From NCBI GenBank assembly GCA_963820105.1, contig CAWFYI010000002.1, positions 1-13,218 of the forward strand: DNA of 13,218 nucleotides, in the 5' to 3' direction. The translations under genes were made by a program, and so were the position numbers. The notes under the pieces are model-generated. The model made no database searches. It worked only from the letters and a program-made list of their open reading frames with translations, and was not told where the DNA came from. The stretch's first letter is position 1; every line of letters starts with the position of its first letter. The DNA comes from CAWFYI01 sp963820105 (GTDB lineage Bacteria; Patescibacteriota; Saccharimonadia; Saccharimonadales; UBA4665). Shown here piece by piece: positions 1 through 7,154 of this stretch.

Positions 1-222
1 TTCACGGAAGAGGAATTGCCGGCTACGTCTTTCTGCCCGTTGTTGGTGGCCGGTTGCGCGGGGAGCTTATTGATGGCGGCGGAGGGTTTGCTGACAGGGG
101 TTTTCTTAAGCACGTGGATCGTGTTCGTCAGCTCAAGAGCCGGTGAATACGCCGCCTGCTAGAACTAGTATGAGCACGGCGTAAAAAAGCTTGCGACGGC
201 GTATTCTATGCATTCCTAGCAT
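1..222 (-). CDS. Partial exported protein, frame broken after its signal segment
   Basis: Reading leftward from the ATG at 222 (a second in-frame ATG is at 213) gives a basic N-terminus, HRIRRRK, then a hydrophobic core LFYAVLILVLAGG. This is a signal peptide or single membrane anchor. The frame then hits TGA at 135-133. One frame over, the sequence is open from 158 to the window edge and encodes a Pro/Ser/Ala/Asn-rich stretch (YSPALELTNTIHVLKK, then KPSAAINKLPAQPATNNGQ), typical of a low-complexity linker after a signal peptide. The second frame has a TAG at 161-159, so the break lies between 136 and 158. A 2-base loss or a 1-base gain would join the halves; restoring TA to give Val-Tyr-Ser-Pro looks natural. 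A near-consensus promoter sits just upstream. The C-terminal domain is outside the window, so function is unknown. It is either a pseudogene or a sequence error. Confidence 0.55.
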
Positions 223-251
223 GATTTTTGTTTTAATGAATCCATATAATT

Positions 252-280
252 ATTATAGTACTTCTTATTCGGTATGACAA
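252..280 (-). promoter_or_regulatory. Sigma70-type promoter for the left-edge exported protein
   Basis: On the minus strand, TTGTCA (280-275) is followed by a 17-base spacer and a perfect TATAAT (257-252). This is the best promoter match in the window. Transcription should start near 245, leaving about 23 bases before the ATG at 222. No strong Shine-Dalgarno is visible in that leader. It lies in the 85-base gap after the end of the GtrA/GT-C gene. Confidence 0.75.
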
Positions 281-307
281 GCCATAAGCGCTATATCCAA
301 CGAGATT

Positions 308-2453
308 TTAATGGTGCTGGGCGCGCCATGCGGCCCACTGCCAGGAAAGCTTCGGTGCGTACTCTAATTTGTATGTTTTGGCGTTGCCGCCCAGGATGAA
401 CCGCTGTGCCGGATTAAGCTGTTCGTATGCCGCATACGGTAGCCGCCGTTAATCAGCCAGCCTCTCTCCGCGTTCATGTTCAATTCGATACTGCCGGGAG
501 CAGTCCTGTGTAGCACTATCTTGTCGGGCGACCAATAAGTAACCCTGGCGTTATGAGTAAGCACGAAAGTGCAGCGCCGGTTTACGTTGATTCCGCACTT
601 GCTGGTATTCAATACGCCGTCCAGGGTTTCAATCGTCGAGTCATCGCTATATACCTGGCCCAGGTTCTGCCCGGTGGTGTAGTAGTAGAAATGCATGGGG
701 TGGGTAGCGGCGTCCAAGTGCTTGCGGCCGTTGTCGTATTCGTTGAACGCGGCCAAAAGTGCGCTTTGGGAACGGCAACCTCCTGGGCTCTGGCGCCAAT
801 CAACGAATTCCAGGCAAAAAGCTCTACCACACCCAGGGCCAGCAACACATTGACGAGCTTCTTGTTTCTGGGCCAGACCGCCAAGAAGATTAATACGGCG
901 AACATGGTGAAGACCAGCCATCTGGAAGCGACGCGTGTCTGTGAAAAGCCGGGCAGGTCCCTGAGCAGATGGAACAGCGATGTCTTTGACGAGTCGCCGA
1001 GTGCAATAAAAAAGGTGATGACTCCGACGAGCAGAATCGTTACGACCAATCTAAGGCTGGCTACGCGTGGAAAATCCCTTCGCGCGAGTCCTATTACTGC
1101 CATCGCGATGGCACACACCAGTGCCAGGCCGGCACCCAGTCCTATATACATGGAATACTCTGCCCAGCCCCACTGCAGGTTGGCGGGCACCGCCAGGTGA
1201 TTTCCTATCGGCAGGAACAGGGCCTTCAGAAGTACCACCGGAGTATTCGGCATGTCGTGCAGCACGATACTGGATTTCTCATTGGCGGTTATGAATGAGT
1301 ATGTCGTTATGAACCTATAGCCAGTCAGCACTATAATGACGCCCAGCGCCTTGGCGCCGAACATTAGGTCGCTAAGGTGCAGCTGCCACTCCAGCGCCAA
1401 TCCGCGGCGCCCGCTTTCAACCGGCAGAAACGATACCAGCAGATAAAGTACCAGCACGAACGCCATCATCAGCAGAGCATAGTGGATGGAGCTTAGGATA
1501 ATCAGCGATTCCAGCAGGCCGAACCAAAGCCAGCTCAACTTGTTGTTCCGACGGAAAACGAAGTAGACCAGCCATGGCAACAGGAAGAAAAGCGCGAAAG
1601 TATAGTGGCTGATGTTATGCCCCGCGAAAAAGCCGGAGAATATCCATATATATGAAATGAGCAAGGCGCGGAGCCTGGAGCTGGCGAACATCCGCCGGCA
1701 GAGGATGTACATACCCCAGAAGCCCGCAACCGCGTAAATTACATAGGAAAGCTTTAATCCGTAGACAGCGCCCAGGGGCAGGACCAGCAGGGATTGCAGG
1801 CTGAAAAGACCGAACTGCGGGTTGGCGAACAGGGGCAGGCCGCCGGACATCCACGGATTCCAAAGCGGGAATTGGTGGTAGTGCACTACGCTTAGGCGGA
1901 AGGCCTCGTACAACTGGGCGTAATAGTCGAAATCGCCCACAATGAGCTTCTGGCCACTCGACAGATAACCCCAGAAGAACACCAGCAGCGGAACCGTTGC
2001 TAAACCACCGAACAACAGCTTTATCCGCCAGCGCGTCCACAGTGCCGCGATCCGGCCGCTAAGGTCTTTGTGGAACAGGATCTTCTTATAAAAAAAGTAG
2101 TTCCAGGCGGCGGTTATCAGCAGGGCCAAGGTCCGGCTTATGATTACTAGCCGCGACGGGAATACAGCCACGACCAACAGGGTGAAGACATAGTTGAAAG
2201 CCACCAGCAGGCCGTATCCGACCACTTGGTGGGTTATGGTACGGACGGTTTTCTGATAATCCTGGAAAGCGAAGAGTTTCTGGAAGAAGAACGAAGTGAG
2301 CAGGCCGATCCAGAAAGCGATGGCCGTGGCTGCCTCGGACGACAGACCTACACCCCAGTGCAAAGCCACCAAACAGGCCAGCTCGATAGCGTATGATAGC
2401 CCACCGGCCAATACATACCTTACAATACGCCGATCAGATAACTTGTTTTTCAC
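308..2453 (-). CDS. GtrA domain fused to a YfhO-like GT-C membrane glycosyltransferase (two frameshifts)
   Basis: Repaired, this gene would encode about 715 residues. Residues 1-130 match the GtrA flippase family: four hydrophobic helices, an RYVLAGGLSYAIE start and a FFYKKILFH end. From about 145 there is a large multi-pass GT-C/YfhO-like domain with an acidic first outer loop (VGDFDYY, about 173-179) and the motif WNPWMSGGLPLFANPQ (about 198-213). I infer that it flips a polyprenyl-phosphate sugar and transfers the sugar outside the cell. The first reading frame is open from the start down to 609 but loses its protein-like character near 755, where the -1 frame continues with AAFNEYDNGRKHLDAATHP. 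Near 431-449 a second -1 shift leads to YAAYEQLNPAQRF and a stop at 310-308. I prefer the GTG start at 2453 because it gives a normal GtrA N-terminus; an ATG at 2486 is possible. It is divergent from the GT2 gene at 2493. Whether it is functional depends on the frameshifts being real. Confidence 0.75.
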
Positions 2454-2475
2454 GACTCCTGGTATTGTACAATAC
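2443..2475. promoter_or_regulatory. Divergent promoter with a palindromic -10 (GtrA/GT-C gene and GT2 gene)
   Basis: The 14-base perfect palindrome GTATTGTACAATAC (2462-2475) contains a TACAAT -10 element on each strand: plus 2468-2473, minus 2469-2464. The plus element is 19 bases before the ATG at 2493, with a TAAGAG Shine-Dalgarno-like run at 2478-2483 and a poor TTGTTT -35 (2443-2448, 19-base spacer). The minus element ends 10 bases before the GTG at 2453. No good minus -35 is visible. The -10 elements are read from the sequence; activity is inferred. Confidence 0.5.
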
Positions 2476-2492
2476 TCTAAGAGCATACAGTT

Positions 2493-3443
2493 ATGAGCAG
2501 CAACAAGAAAAAAGTAGTGATCATCGTGCCTTGCTACGACGAAGAGGCGTCCTTGCCGCATTTGTTGGAAGCTCTGGGTAGCTTAAGGGCAAAGATCAAG
2601 GACTACCACGTTGACATTCTGCTAGTAAACGACGGCAGTACCGACGGCACACAGAAAATAATTGAAGACTTCAGCGGCGAGCATTCTTACATTTACTACC
2701 GCGAGTTCAGCGGCAACGCCGGTCACCAGTCGGCGCTCAGGGCCGGTCTTAACGCGGCCGCCGCTTATAATGCCGCGGTAATGATGGACGCGGATATGCA
2801 GCATCCGCCCGAACTCATACCGGACATGCTAAAGGCGTGGGAAGACGGCGCTAAGATCGTTCAGATGGTGCGCAAGGATACCGCCAGGGAGGCAGGCGTA
2901 CTCAAATATGTGACCTCGAAGGGCTATTATAGTTTCATCAACTCCATGTCCAGTTTGCACTTGGAATATGGTGCGTCGGACTTCCGTCTAGTTGACCGGT
3001 CGGTTATCCAGACCGTTGCCGAGAGCAAGGAAAACGACCTGTTCTTGCGCGGCTATTTCTCGTGGCTGTCTGTGCCAAAGGCCAATATACCTTACAGCCC
3101 GCGGGAACGCGTGGCCGGCAGCAGCAAGTACAGTCTGGGCAAGATGTTCGGCCTGGCCTACGAAGGCGTGTTGCAGTTCAGTGAAAGACCGCTCTTGCTG
3201 GCCGTAGGGCTGGGCATGATCCTGGCCGCCGCTGCGTTCATATACGGGCTAGTTCTGATTATCCGCTTCTTTGTGGGCGCGCATCTGGTGAGCGGCTGGA
3301 CGTCGCTTATGGTGACCACGCTCTTCCTTTTCGGTATAAATTTCATACTCATCGGCGTAATCGGCGCCTATTTGGCGCATGCCATACGCCTGGAAAAGCA
3401 GCGCCCTGAATTCATAATCAGTAAAGAAAAGCTTCCAGATTAA
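2493..3443 (+). CDS. Polyprenyl-phosphate glycosyltransferase, GtrB/ArnC/DPM1 type (GT2)
   Basis: A 316-residue family 2 glycosyltransferase with the standard order of motifs: PCYDEE (13-18), VNDGSTDGT (45-53), the metal-binding MMDADMQHPPE (97-107), GASDFRLVDRS (160-170), RGYFSWLSVP (186-195) and PRER...SSKYS (203-214). Two membrane helices follow at about 233-258 and 271-296, then a short basic cytoplasmic tail. This is the architecture and length of GtrB, ArnC and YfdH, which move a sugar from a nucleotide donor to undecaprenyl phosphate on the inner face of the membrane. The sugar cannot be read from the sequence. The ATG is preceded by a weak AAGAG site. The ArnT-like gene follows after 9 bases, so the two are probably co-transcribed. 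Paired with the GtrA/GT-C fusion across the divergent promoter, it fits a GtrB-GtrA-transferase set. Confidence 0.9.
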   Translation: MSSNKKKVVIIVPCYDEEASLPHLLEALGSLRAKIKDYHVDILLVNDGSTDGTQKIIEDFSGEHSYIYYREFSGNAGHQSALRAGLNAAAAYNAAVMMDADMQHPPELIPDMLKAWEDGAKIVQMVRKDTAREAGVLKYVTSKGYYSFINSMSSLHLEYGASDFRLVDRSVIQTVAESKENDLFLRGYFSWLSVPKANIPYSPRERVAGSSKYSLGKMFGLAYEGVLQFSERPLLLAVGLGMILAAAAFIYGLVLIIRFFVGAHLVSGWTSLMVTTLFLFGINFILIGVIGAYLAHAIRLEKQRPEFIISKEKLPD

Positions 3444-3452
3444 GAGCGGGCT

Positions 3453-5033
3453 ATGATAGTCGACAAGGTTAAGGACAACAAGGCCTTCGTCCTGGTTTGC
3501 GCCGTTTATTTGTTCGCGGGATTATTGCTGGCTCTTACGTGGTACAGGTATCAGCTGAATCCGGATGCGACGTCGTATTTTTCCATAGCCTATAAATATG
3601 CTCACCTTGACGTCCGGCATGCGGTGAACGGCTACTGGGGCCCGATGCTGTCGTGGCTGCTGGTACCTGCGGTCTGGTTGCACGCAAATCTAATTATCTC
3701 GGCGAAACTTATATCCCTTGTAGCCGGCCTGGCGACCCTCGTCCTAACGTATACATTTATGATTAACAGGGGAGTTAACCGCCTGTTGGCCAACATCGTC
3801 TGCGTTATTCTGGGCGTCCTCCTCATCACTGTAGCGATGACGTCTATAACGCCGGATGTGCTCATGACCTTCTTCTTCGTTCTGTATGCCTTTAGCCTTG
3901 TAAACTTCACGGTGAAACCTACAAATACTAAAGCGGTCGGACTCGGCGCCATCGGCGCGGCGCTTTATTTTACCAAGGGCTTCGGATTCTACTTCTTCAT
4001 TGCAGTTACACTTGCGGTGATGATCTGGCAGTCATGGAACAAAAAACACGACCGGAGAGTCCTTAAGCGCTATTTGTTGTTGTTTGCGGTCTTTGCGGTT
4101 ATCGCAGCACCCTTCATAACCGTCATATCTGTGAAGTACTGTCATCTGACCATAAATACTGCGGGTAATTTTGACCGCAACCTATATGGTCCGGCGTCCG
4201 GAGGCACTCAGTACCCTATGGTTGTCCAGGGGCCTTTCGCGCCACCGAACGGTTCAGCGACCAGTGTCTGGGAAGACCCGACGCCGCTGACGCCGCTGAT
4301 TCCGGGCTATGGCTGGAACCCACTTGGCTCGGCACACAACAGGAGTTACTTTATCCATTCGGTCTTAGGCAATAACTTCAATCGGGCGCTGCAAGCTGTA
4401 AAGACTGCCGGTCTGTTGGTAGTCCTGGGATTTTTCGTAATGGGGCTTGGCTGTCTGCGGCCACATAAGCTCCGGCGGGAATATGCCGTGTTCACGCTGA
4501 TTTCCGCAACCATGATTCTGGCATACTCCTTGGTTTATCTGGAAGCCCGCTACATTGGGGCCGCTGTCGTCCTGGCGGCCACGGCCGCCGGGCTTTGGCT
4601 CTCGACGTTAGAGCGCCAGAAGCTATTAAACAAAACACAGATTGCTATCGCCGGAACCGTCCTGATAAGCATGGCCTTGGCAACGAACTATACGCTGCTA
4701 TCCCAAGGCCGGTATGTGAATCGTCCCGACTACGAGATTTCCAAGGTCCTTAAACCGGCCATACCGGACTCGGCCGGCATCGTATCCGACAATTTTTATT
4801 CGATTAACATCTGCTACCATGCACACCTACGATGCTACGGCGTACTGACCCCGCCGGTCCGGAACCAGACCCAATACGCCAAGTTGCTTAAAAAGCTAGG
4901 AGCGGCATATTATTTGCAGTACGATCCTAAGGGCGCGCCGTCTTCCACCAAGCAATTCGTCTTGCAGAACTTTACCAGGACTAGCCAATACCAGTCTGGT
5001 GGCGAGAGAATCACGCTGTATAAGCTTAACTAG
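3453..5033 (+). CDS. ArnT/PMT-like GT-C glycosyltransferase, integral membrane
   Basis: A 526-residue multi-pass membrane protein with about 10-12 hydrophobic helices, then a soluble C-terminal portion (about 430-526) with no strong helix. The first outer loop after helix 1 holds NPDATSYFSIAYKYA (36-50), the place where ArnT/PMT-family enzymes carry the catalytic Asp (D38 here). A second loop has GYWGPMLSWLLVP. These features and its place 9 bases downstream of a polyprenyl-phosphate glycosyltransferase gene suggest it uses the lipid-linked sugar as donor on the outer face. The acceptor is unknown. The long loop at about 240-310 is rich in Gly, Pro and Asn and is probably extracellular. Its TAG stop shares bases with the stop of the convergent GtrA gene. 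The family call is solid at the GT-C level; the substrate is not known. Confidence 0.75.
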   Translation: MIVDKVKDNKAFVLVCAVYLFAGLLLALTWYRYQLNPDATSYFSIAYKYAHLDVRHAVNGYWGPMLSWLLVPAVWLHANLIISAKLISLVAGLATLVLTYTFMINRGVNRLLANIVCVILGVLLITVAMTSITPDVLMTFFFVLYAFSLVNFTVKPTNTKAVGLGAIGAALYFTKGFGFYFFIAVTLAVMIWQSWNKKHDRRVLKRYLLLFAVFAVIAAPFITVISVKYCHLTINTAGNFDRNLYGPASGGTQYPMVVQGPFAPPNGSATSVWEDPTPLTPLIPGYGWNPLGSAHNRSYFIHSVLGNNFNRALQAVKTAGLLVVLGFFVMGLGCLRPHKLRREYAVFTLISATMILAYSLVYLEARYIGAAVVLAATAAGLWLSTLERQKLLNKTQIAIAGTVLISMALATNYTLLSQGRYVNRPDYEISKVLKPAIPDSAGIVSDNFYSINICYHAHLRCYGVLTPPVRNQTQYAKLLKKLGAAYYLQYDPKGAPSSTKQFVLQNFTRTSQYQSGGERITLYKLN

Positions 5034-5497
5034 CCGGCCGGTTCATCTACCATGAACTTATCGCCGAAGAATCTCTTATATACTGCTTTGTTGTGGAACA
5101 GCACGCGCCGCGCGCCGAAACTCCAGAAGAAAACAATACAGAAAGCGGCTAACTTGGCTGCGATATAATTTACGCTCATAACTTCAGCCAGGATCCATAT
5201 GACCAAATCGGTTATGCCCAGGCCCACGAAACCAATTATGAAGAACAGCACTATATCTACATGTTTCTGCCTGCCGGTGTCCTTGTTGAACACCCATAGT
5301 ATGCTCAGGATGTAATTCACGGCCATCGAAACCGTAAAAGATATGGTCGCCGCCAGCACCACGTATAAATGGAAATGAGATTTAAGCAGGATATATCCGC
5401 CTAAATCTATGGGGCCGGCGATGGCGACAACGAATCCGTAGCGCACCATCTGGATCTCTATGCGCGACGTGGGGTGGAACAGGATTTTCTTGAACAT
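5030..5497 (-). CDS. GtrA-family membrane protein (lipid-linked sugar flippase)
   Basis: A 155-residue protein with four hydrophobic helices (about 18-38, 45-70, 82-105 and 112-135). It shows GtrA features: RYGFVVAIAGPIDLGGYILL at the first helix, NYILSILWVF at the end of the second, and a basic tail after FWSFGARRVLFHNKAVYKRFF. GtrA proteins are thought to move undecaprenyl-phosphate sugars across the inner membrane. The gene begins 4 bases after the stop of the GT2 gene at 5502-6218, so the two form an operon and very likely a functional pair. There is no room for a terminator before the convergent ArnT-like gene, because the two stop codons overlap in a CTAG. Confidence 0.85.
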   Translation of the reverse strand: MFKKILFHPTSRIEIQMVRYGFVVAIAGPIDLGGYILLKSHFHLYVVLAATISFTVSMAVNYILSILWVFNKDTGRQKHVDIVLFFIIGFVGLGITDLVIWILAEVMSVNYIAAKLAAFCIVFFWSFGARRVLFHNKAVYKRFFGDKFMVDEPAG

Positions 5498-5501
5498 GCT
5501 T

Positions 5502-6218
5502 TTAGGCGTCCGGCTCTTTGGCTAGTGATTCCGCGCTTTTCCAACGATTCAAAAATATCCAGGACAGGTGCGAGAAACCGGTCTTGAAATGGCTCTGGTG
5601 GGATTCACCCTTACGCAGATGCTGAGCGATGCTGAATTCGCCGAACACTATATTGGGGTTCAGGGCGGCATTAAGTTTGATCTGCGGGCTAAGGTTCCAG
5701 TCTCCCATGGTAAGGTCCAGGTCGTCTTTGATTCCTTTTTTGAAGAGCCACATGCCTGATAGTATATCCTGTATCTTCAGGCCGTACAGCAGACGGGTCT
5801 CTAAGTTCAGGGCGCCTACCCCCAGACGAAGCTTGAAGGGTATTTCGGTCCCCTCCTGCAGCGGGTACCTGTTACACGATATGAAATCCAAGTCCTGATT
5901 CAGCATGTGGTCTATGACCTTTTTCAGATCTTCTATTGGATAGGTAGCGTCGCCGTCTGCCGCAGCTATGATGTCGCCGGTGGCCTTCTTGATTCCCGTC
6001 ATGTGCGCGAAGCCGTAGCCGATGCCGCCCACAGTCCGGTTGTCTTCATAAGCCTTCACGCCCAGTCTTTTTGCGACTTTTACCGTATCGTCGGTGGACT
6101 TATTGCTGATTACGATCACTTCATCTACTATTTTGGGAACGCGCTTTAAGACCTCATGCAGATGCTCGGCTTCATCGCGACACGGCAAACACAGGGTAAT
6201 TCGTTTTTTGCGGTACAT
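5502..6218 (-). CDS. Soluble DPM1-like family 2 glycosyltransferase
   Basis: A 238-residue GT-A fold protein with LPCRDEAEHL (11-20), SNKSTDDT (38-45), the metal-binding AADGDATYPIEDL (86-98), and DILSGMWLFKK (151-161), which matches the acceptor-site region of DPM1-like enzymes. There is no membrane helix, unlike the GT2 at 2493. In the second motif, the usual Asp-Asp-Gly-Ser is Asn-Lys-Ser-Thr, a common variation in this subfamily. Expected role: transfer of a sugar from a nucleotide donor to polyprenyl phosphate on the cytoplasmic side, with the GtrA protein encoded immediately downstream as its flippase. A TAGGA Shine-Dalgarno lies 5 bases before the ATG, and the gene has its own promoter. 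The sugar is unknown. Confidence 0.85.
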   Translation of the reverse strand: MYRKKRITLCLPCRDEAEHLHEVLKRVPKIVDEVIVISNKSTDDTVKVAKRLGVKAYEDNRTVGGIGYGFAHMTGIKKATGDIIAAADGDATYPIEDLKKVIDHMLNQDLDFISCNRYPLQEGTEIPFKLRLGVGALNLETRLLYGLKIQDILSGMWLFKKGIKDDLDLTMGDWNLSPQIKLNAALNPNIVFGEFSIAQHLRKGESHQSHFKTGFSHLSWIFLNRWKSAESLAKEPDA

Positions 6219-6238
6219 ATATCCTAACTTTGCTAAAA

Positions 6239-6266
6239 ATTATACATACAGAAGTGCCTACCTCAA
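6239..6266 (-). promoter_or_regulatory. Promoter for the DPM1-like GT2 and GtrA operon
   Basis: Minus-strand TTGAGG (6266-6261), a 16-base spacer and a perfect TATAAT (6244-6239). It lies in the 60-base gap after the end of the SDR gene. Predicted start is near 6232, giving a leader of about 13 bases that contains the TAGGA ribosome site. The promoter makes GT2-GtrA separable from the upstream flavoprotein-SDR genes, although read-through is possible since no terminator is seen between them. Confidence 0.65.
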
Positions 6267-6278
6267 AGGTAAAACAGT

Positions 6279-7154
6279 CTAAAGGTCGGTATTGGCCAAG
6301 GCGTCTTGTAAGCTGTCTAGCTGGACACCGATCTTTTTCAGGCCGGCGGCCGTTTCGACGGAACGCAGGTGTTTAAGACCTAGAGCGTTGTCGGGATTTA
6401 TGGCTATGGGCAGATGCAGGAAATTCACAAAGCGGATTATGCCCATCAGGGCGAAGAACGGGACTGGTACAAACAGGACCTTGATATTAAGCAGGCGGCT
6501 TATGGTTTGGTACAGCTGTTTGTAGGTGTAAACCTGGGGCGTGGCGACCGTATACATGCCGGACAGCCTGCTTTGAAGGAGCTTGTCTATCGTGGTTACC
6601 AGGTCGTGTATGGCTATGATTTGCAGAGGCTGTTTGCCGCCGCCTATGAGCGGGACCATGTGCTTGGAGCGCATGAAGTCCACCATCTGCTTTACGATGC
6701 CGCCGTTGCCTATCACGAGGCCGGAGCGGATGGAGACGCAGTCCGAGCCGTCGAAGATTTCCTCTATCGCCAGTTTCTGACGGCCGTAGCTCGAAACAGC
6801 CTCTTCGTGCGCTGACATACTAGACATGAACAGGCATTTCTTAAGTTTTTGCCGGCGTGCCGCGGCGATTAAGTCTTTAGCAGCCTTGATATTGATGTCG
6901 AAGGCGTCCGGGTGCTGGCGGTCCTGTTTCATGTAGGCGGCGTGCACCAGGTAGTCCATGCCGGCCAGCGCTTTGGCGTCGAACGGCTCCGACAGATCGT
7001 ACCCGGCAGCCTTTACGCCTTTGACATTGTAGGTGTCCGGATTCCGCACCAGAGCTGTTACGCGCCAGCCCTTCTTTTTGAAGTGCTTAACCAGTGCCTG
7101 GCCGAGGAAGCCGTTTGCTCCCGTAATGGCTATAGCGGGTGATTTTTTACTCAT
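6279..7154 (-). CDS. Extended/atypical SDR: NAD(P)-dependent sugar epimerase or reductase
   Basis: A 291-residue protein with the Rossmann glycine motif TGANGFLG (11-18) and an adjacent VTALVRNPD strand-turn (32-40), where R37 suggests NADP(H) or a mixed preference. The FMSSMSA strand (109-115) and a catalytic YGRQK (Tyr123, Lys127) are present, so the Ser/Thr-Tyr-Lys machinery looks intact. The C-terminal part has a hydrophobic stretch, VPVPFFALMGIIRFVNFL, as in the NDUFA9/YbjT-like branch, so it may act on a membrane-bound or hydrophobic substrate. Its ATG overlaps the end of the GMC gene by 8 bases (ATGAGTAA), implying translational coupling. With that neighbour it could be the reducing half of an oxidation-reduction epimerisation. 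The exact reaction cannot be told from the sequence. Confidence 0.8.
   Translation of the reverse strand: MSKKSPAIAITGANGFLGQALVKHFKKKGWRVTALVRNPDTYNVKGVKAAGYDLSEPFDAKALAGMDYLVHAAYMKQDRQHPDAFDINIKAAKDLIAAARRQKLKKCLFMSSMSAHEEAVSSYGRQKLAIEEIFDGSDCVSIRSGLVIGNGGIVKQMVDFMRSKHMVPLIGGGKQPLQIIAIHDLVTTIDKLLQSRLSGMYTVATPQVYTYKQLYQTISRLLNIKVLFVPVPFFALMGIIRFVNFLHLPIAINPDNALGLKHLRSVETAAGLKKIGVQLDSLQDALANTDL

Noticed and set aside
133..135. TGA read as glycine (recoded genetic code) in the left-edge gene
   Set aside because: A TAA follows 9 codons later in the same frame, and several other genes here (ugd, the small GMC partner) end cleanly at TGA with tight overlaps.
553..1200. 215-codon open frame on the plus strand opposite the GtrA/GT-C gene
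   Set aside because: It is antisense to clear membrane-protein coding sequence, has no family features and no promoter or ribosome site. It is a shadow of the real gene.
2454..2561. N-terminal extension of the GtrA/GT-C gene back to 2561 (36 extra residues)
   Set aside because: It would overlap the divergent GT2 gene by about 69 bases and the added residues are unlike a GtrA start. The GTG at 2453 gives the usual GtrA beginning.
5440..5510. Programmed frameshift or fusion between the DPM1-like GT2 and GtrA
   Set aside because: The GT2 ends with its own TAA and GtrA begins 4 bases later with a normal ATG and family-typical N-terminus. Ordinary operon spacing explains it.
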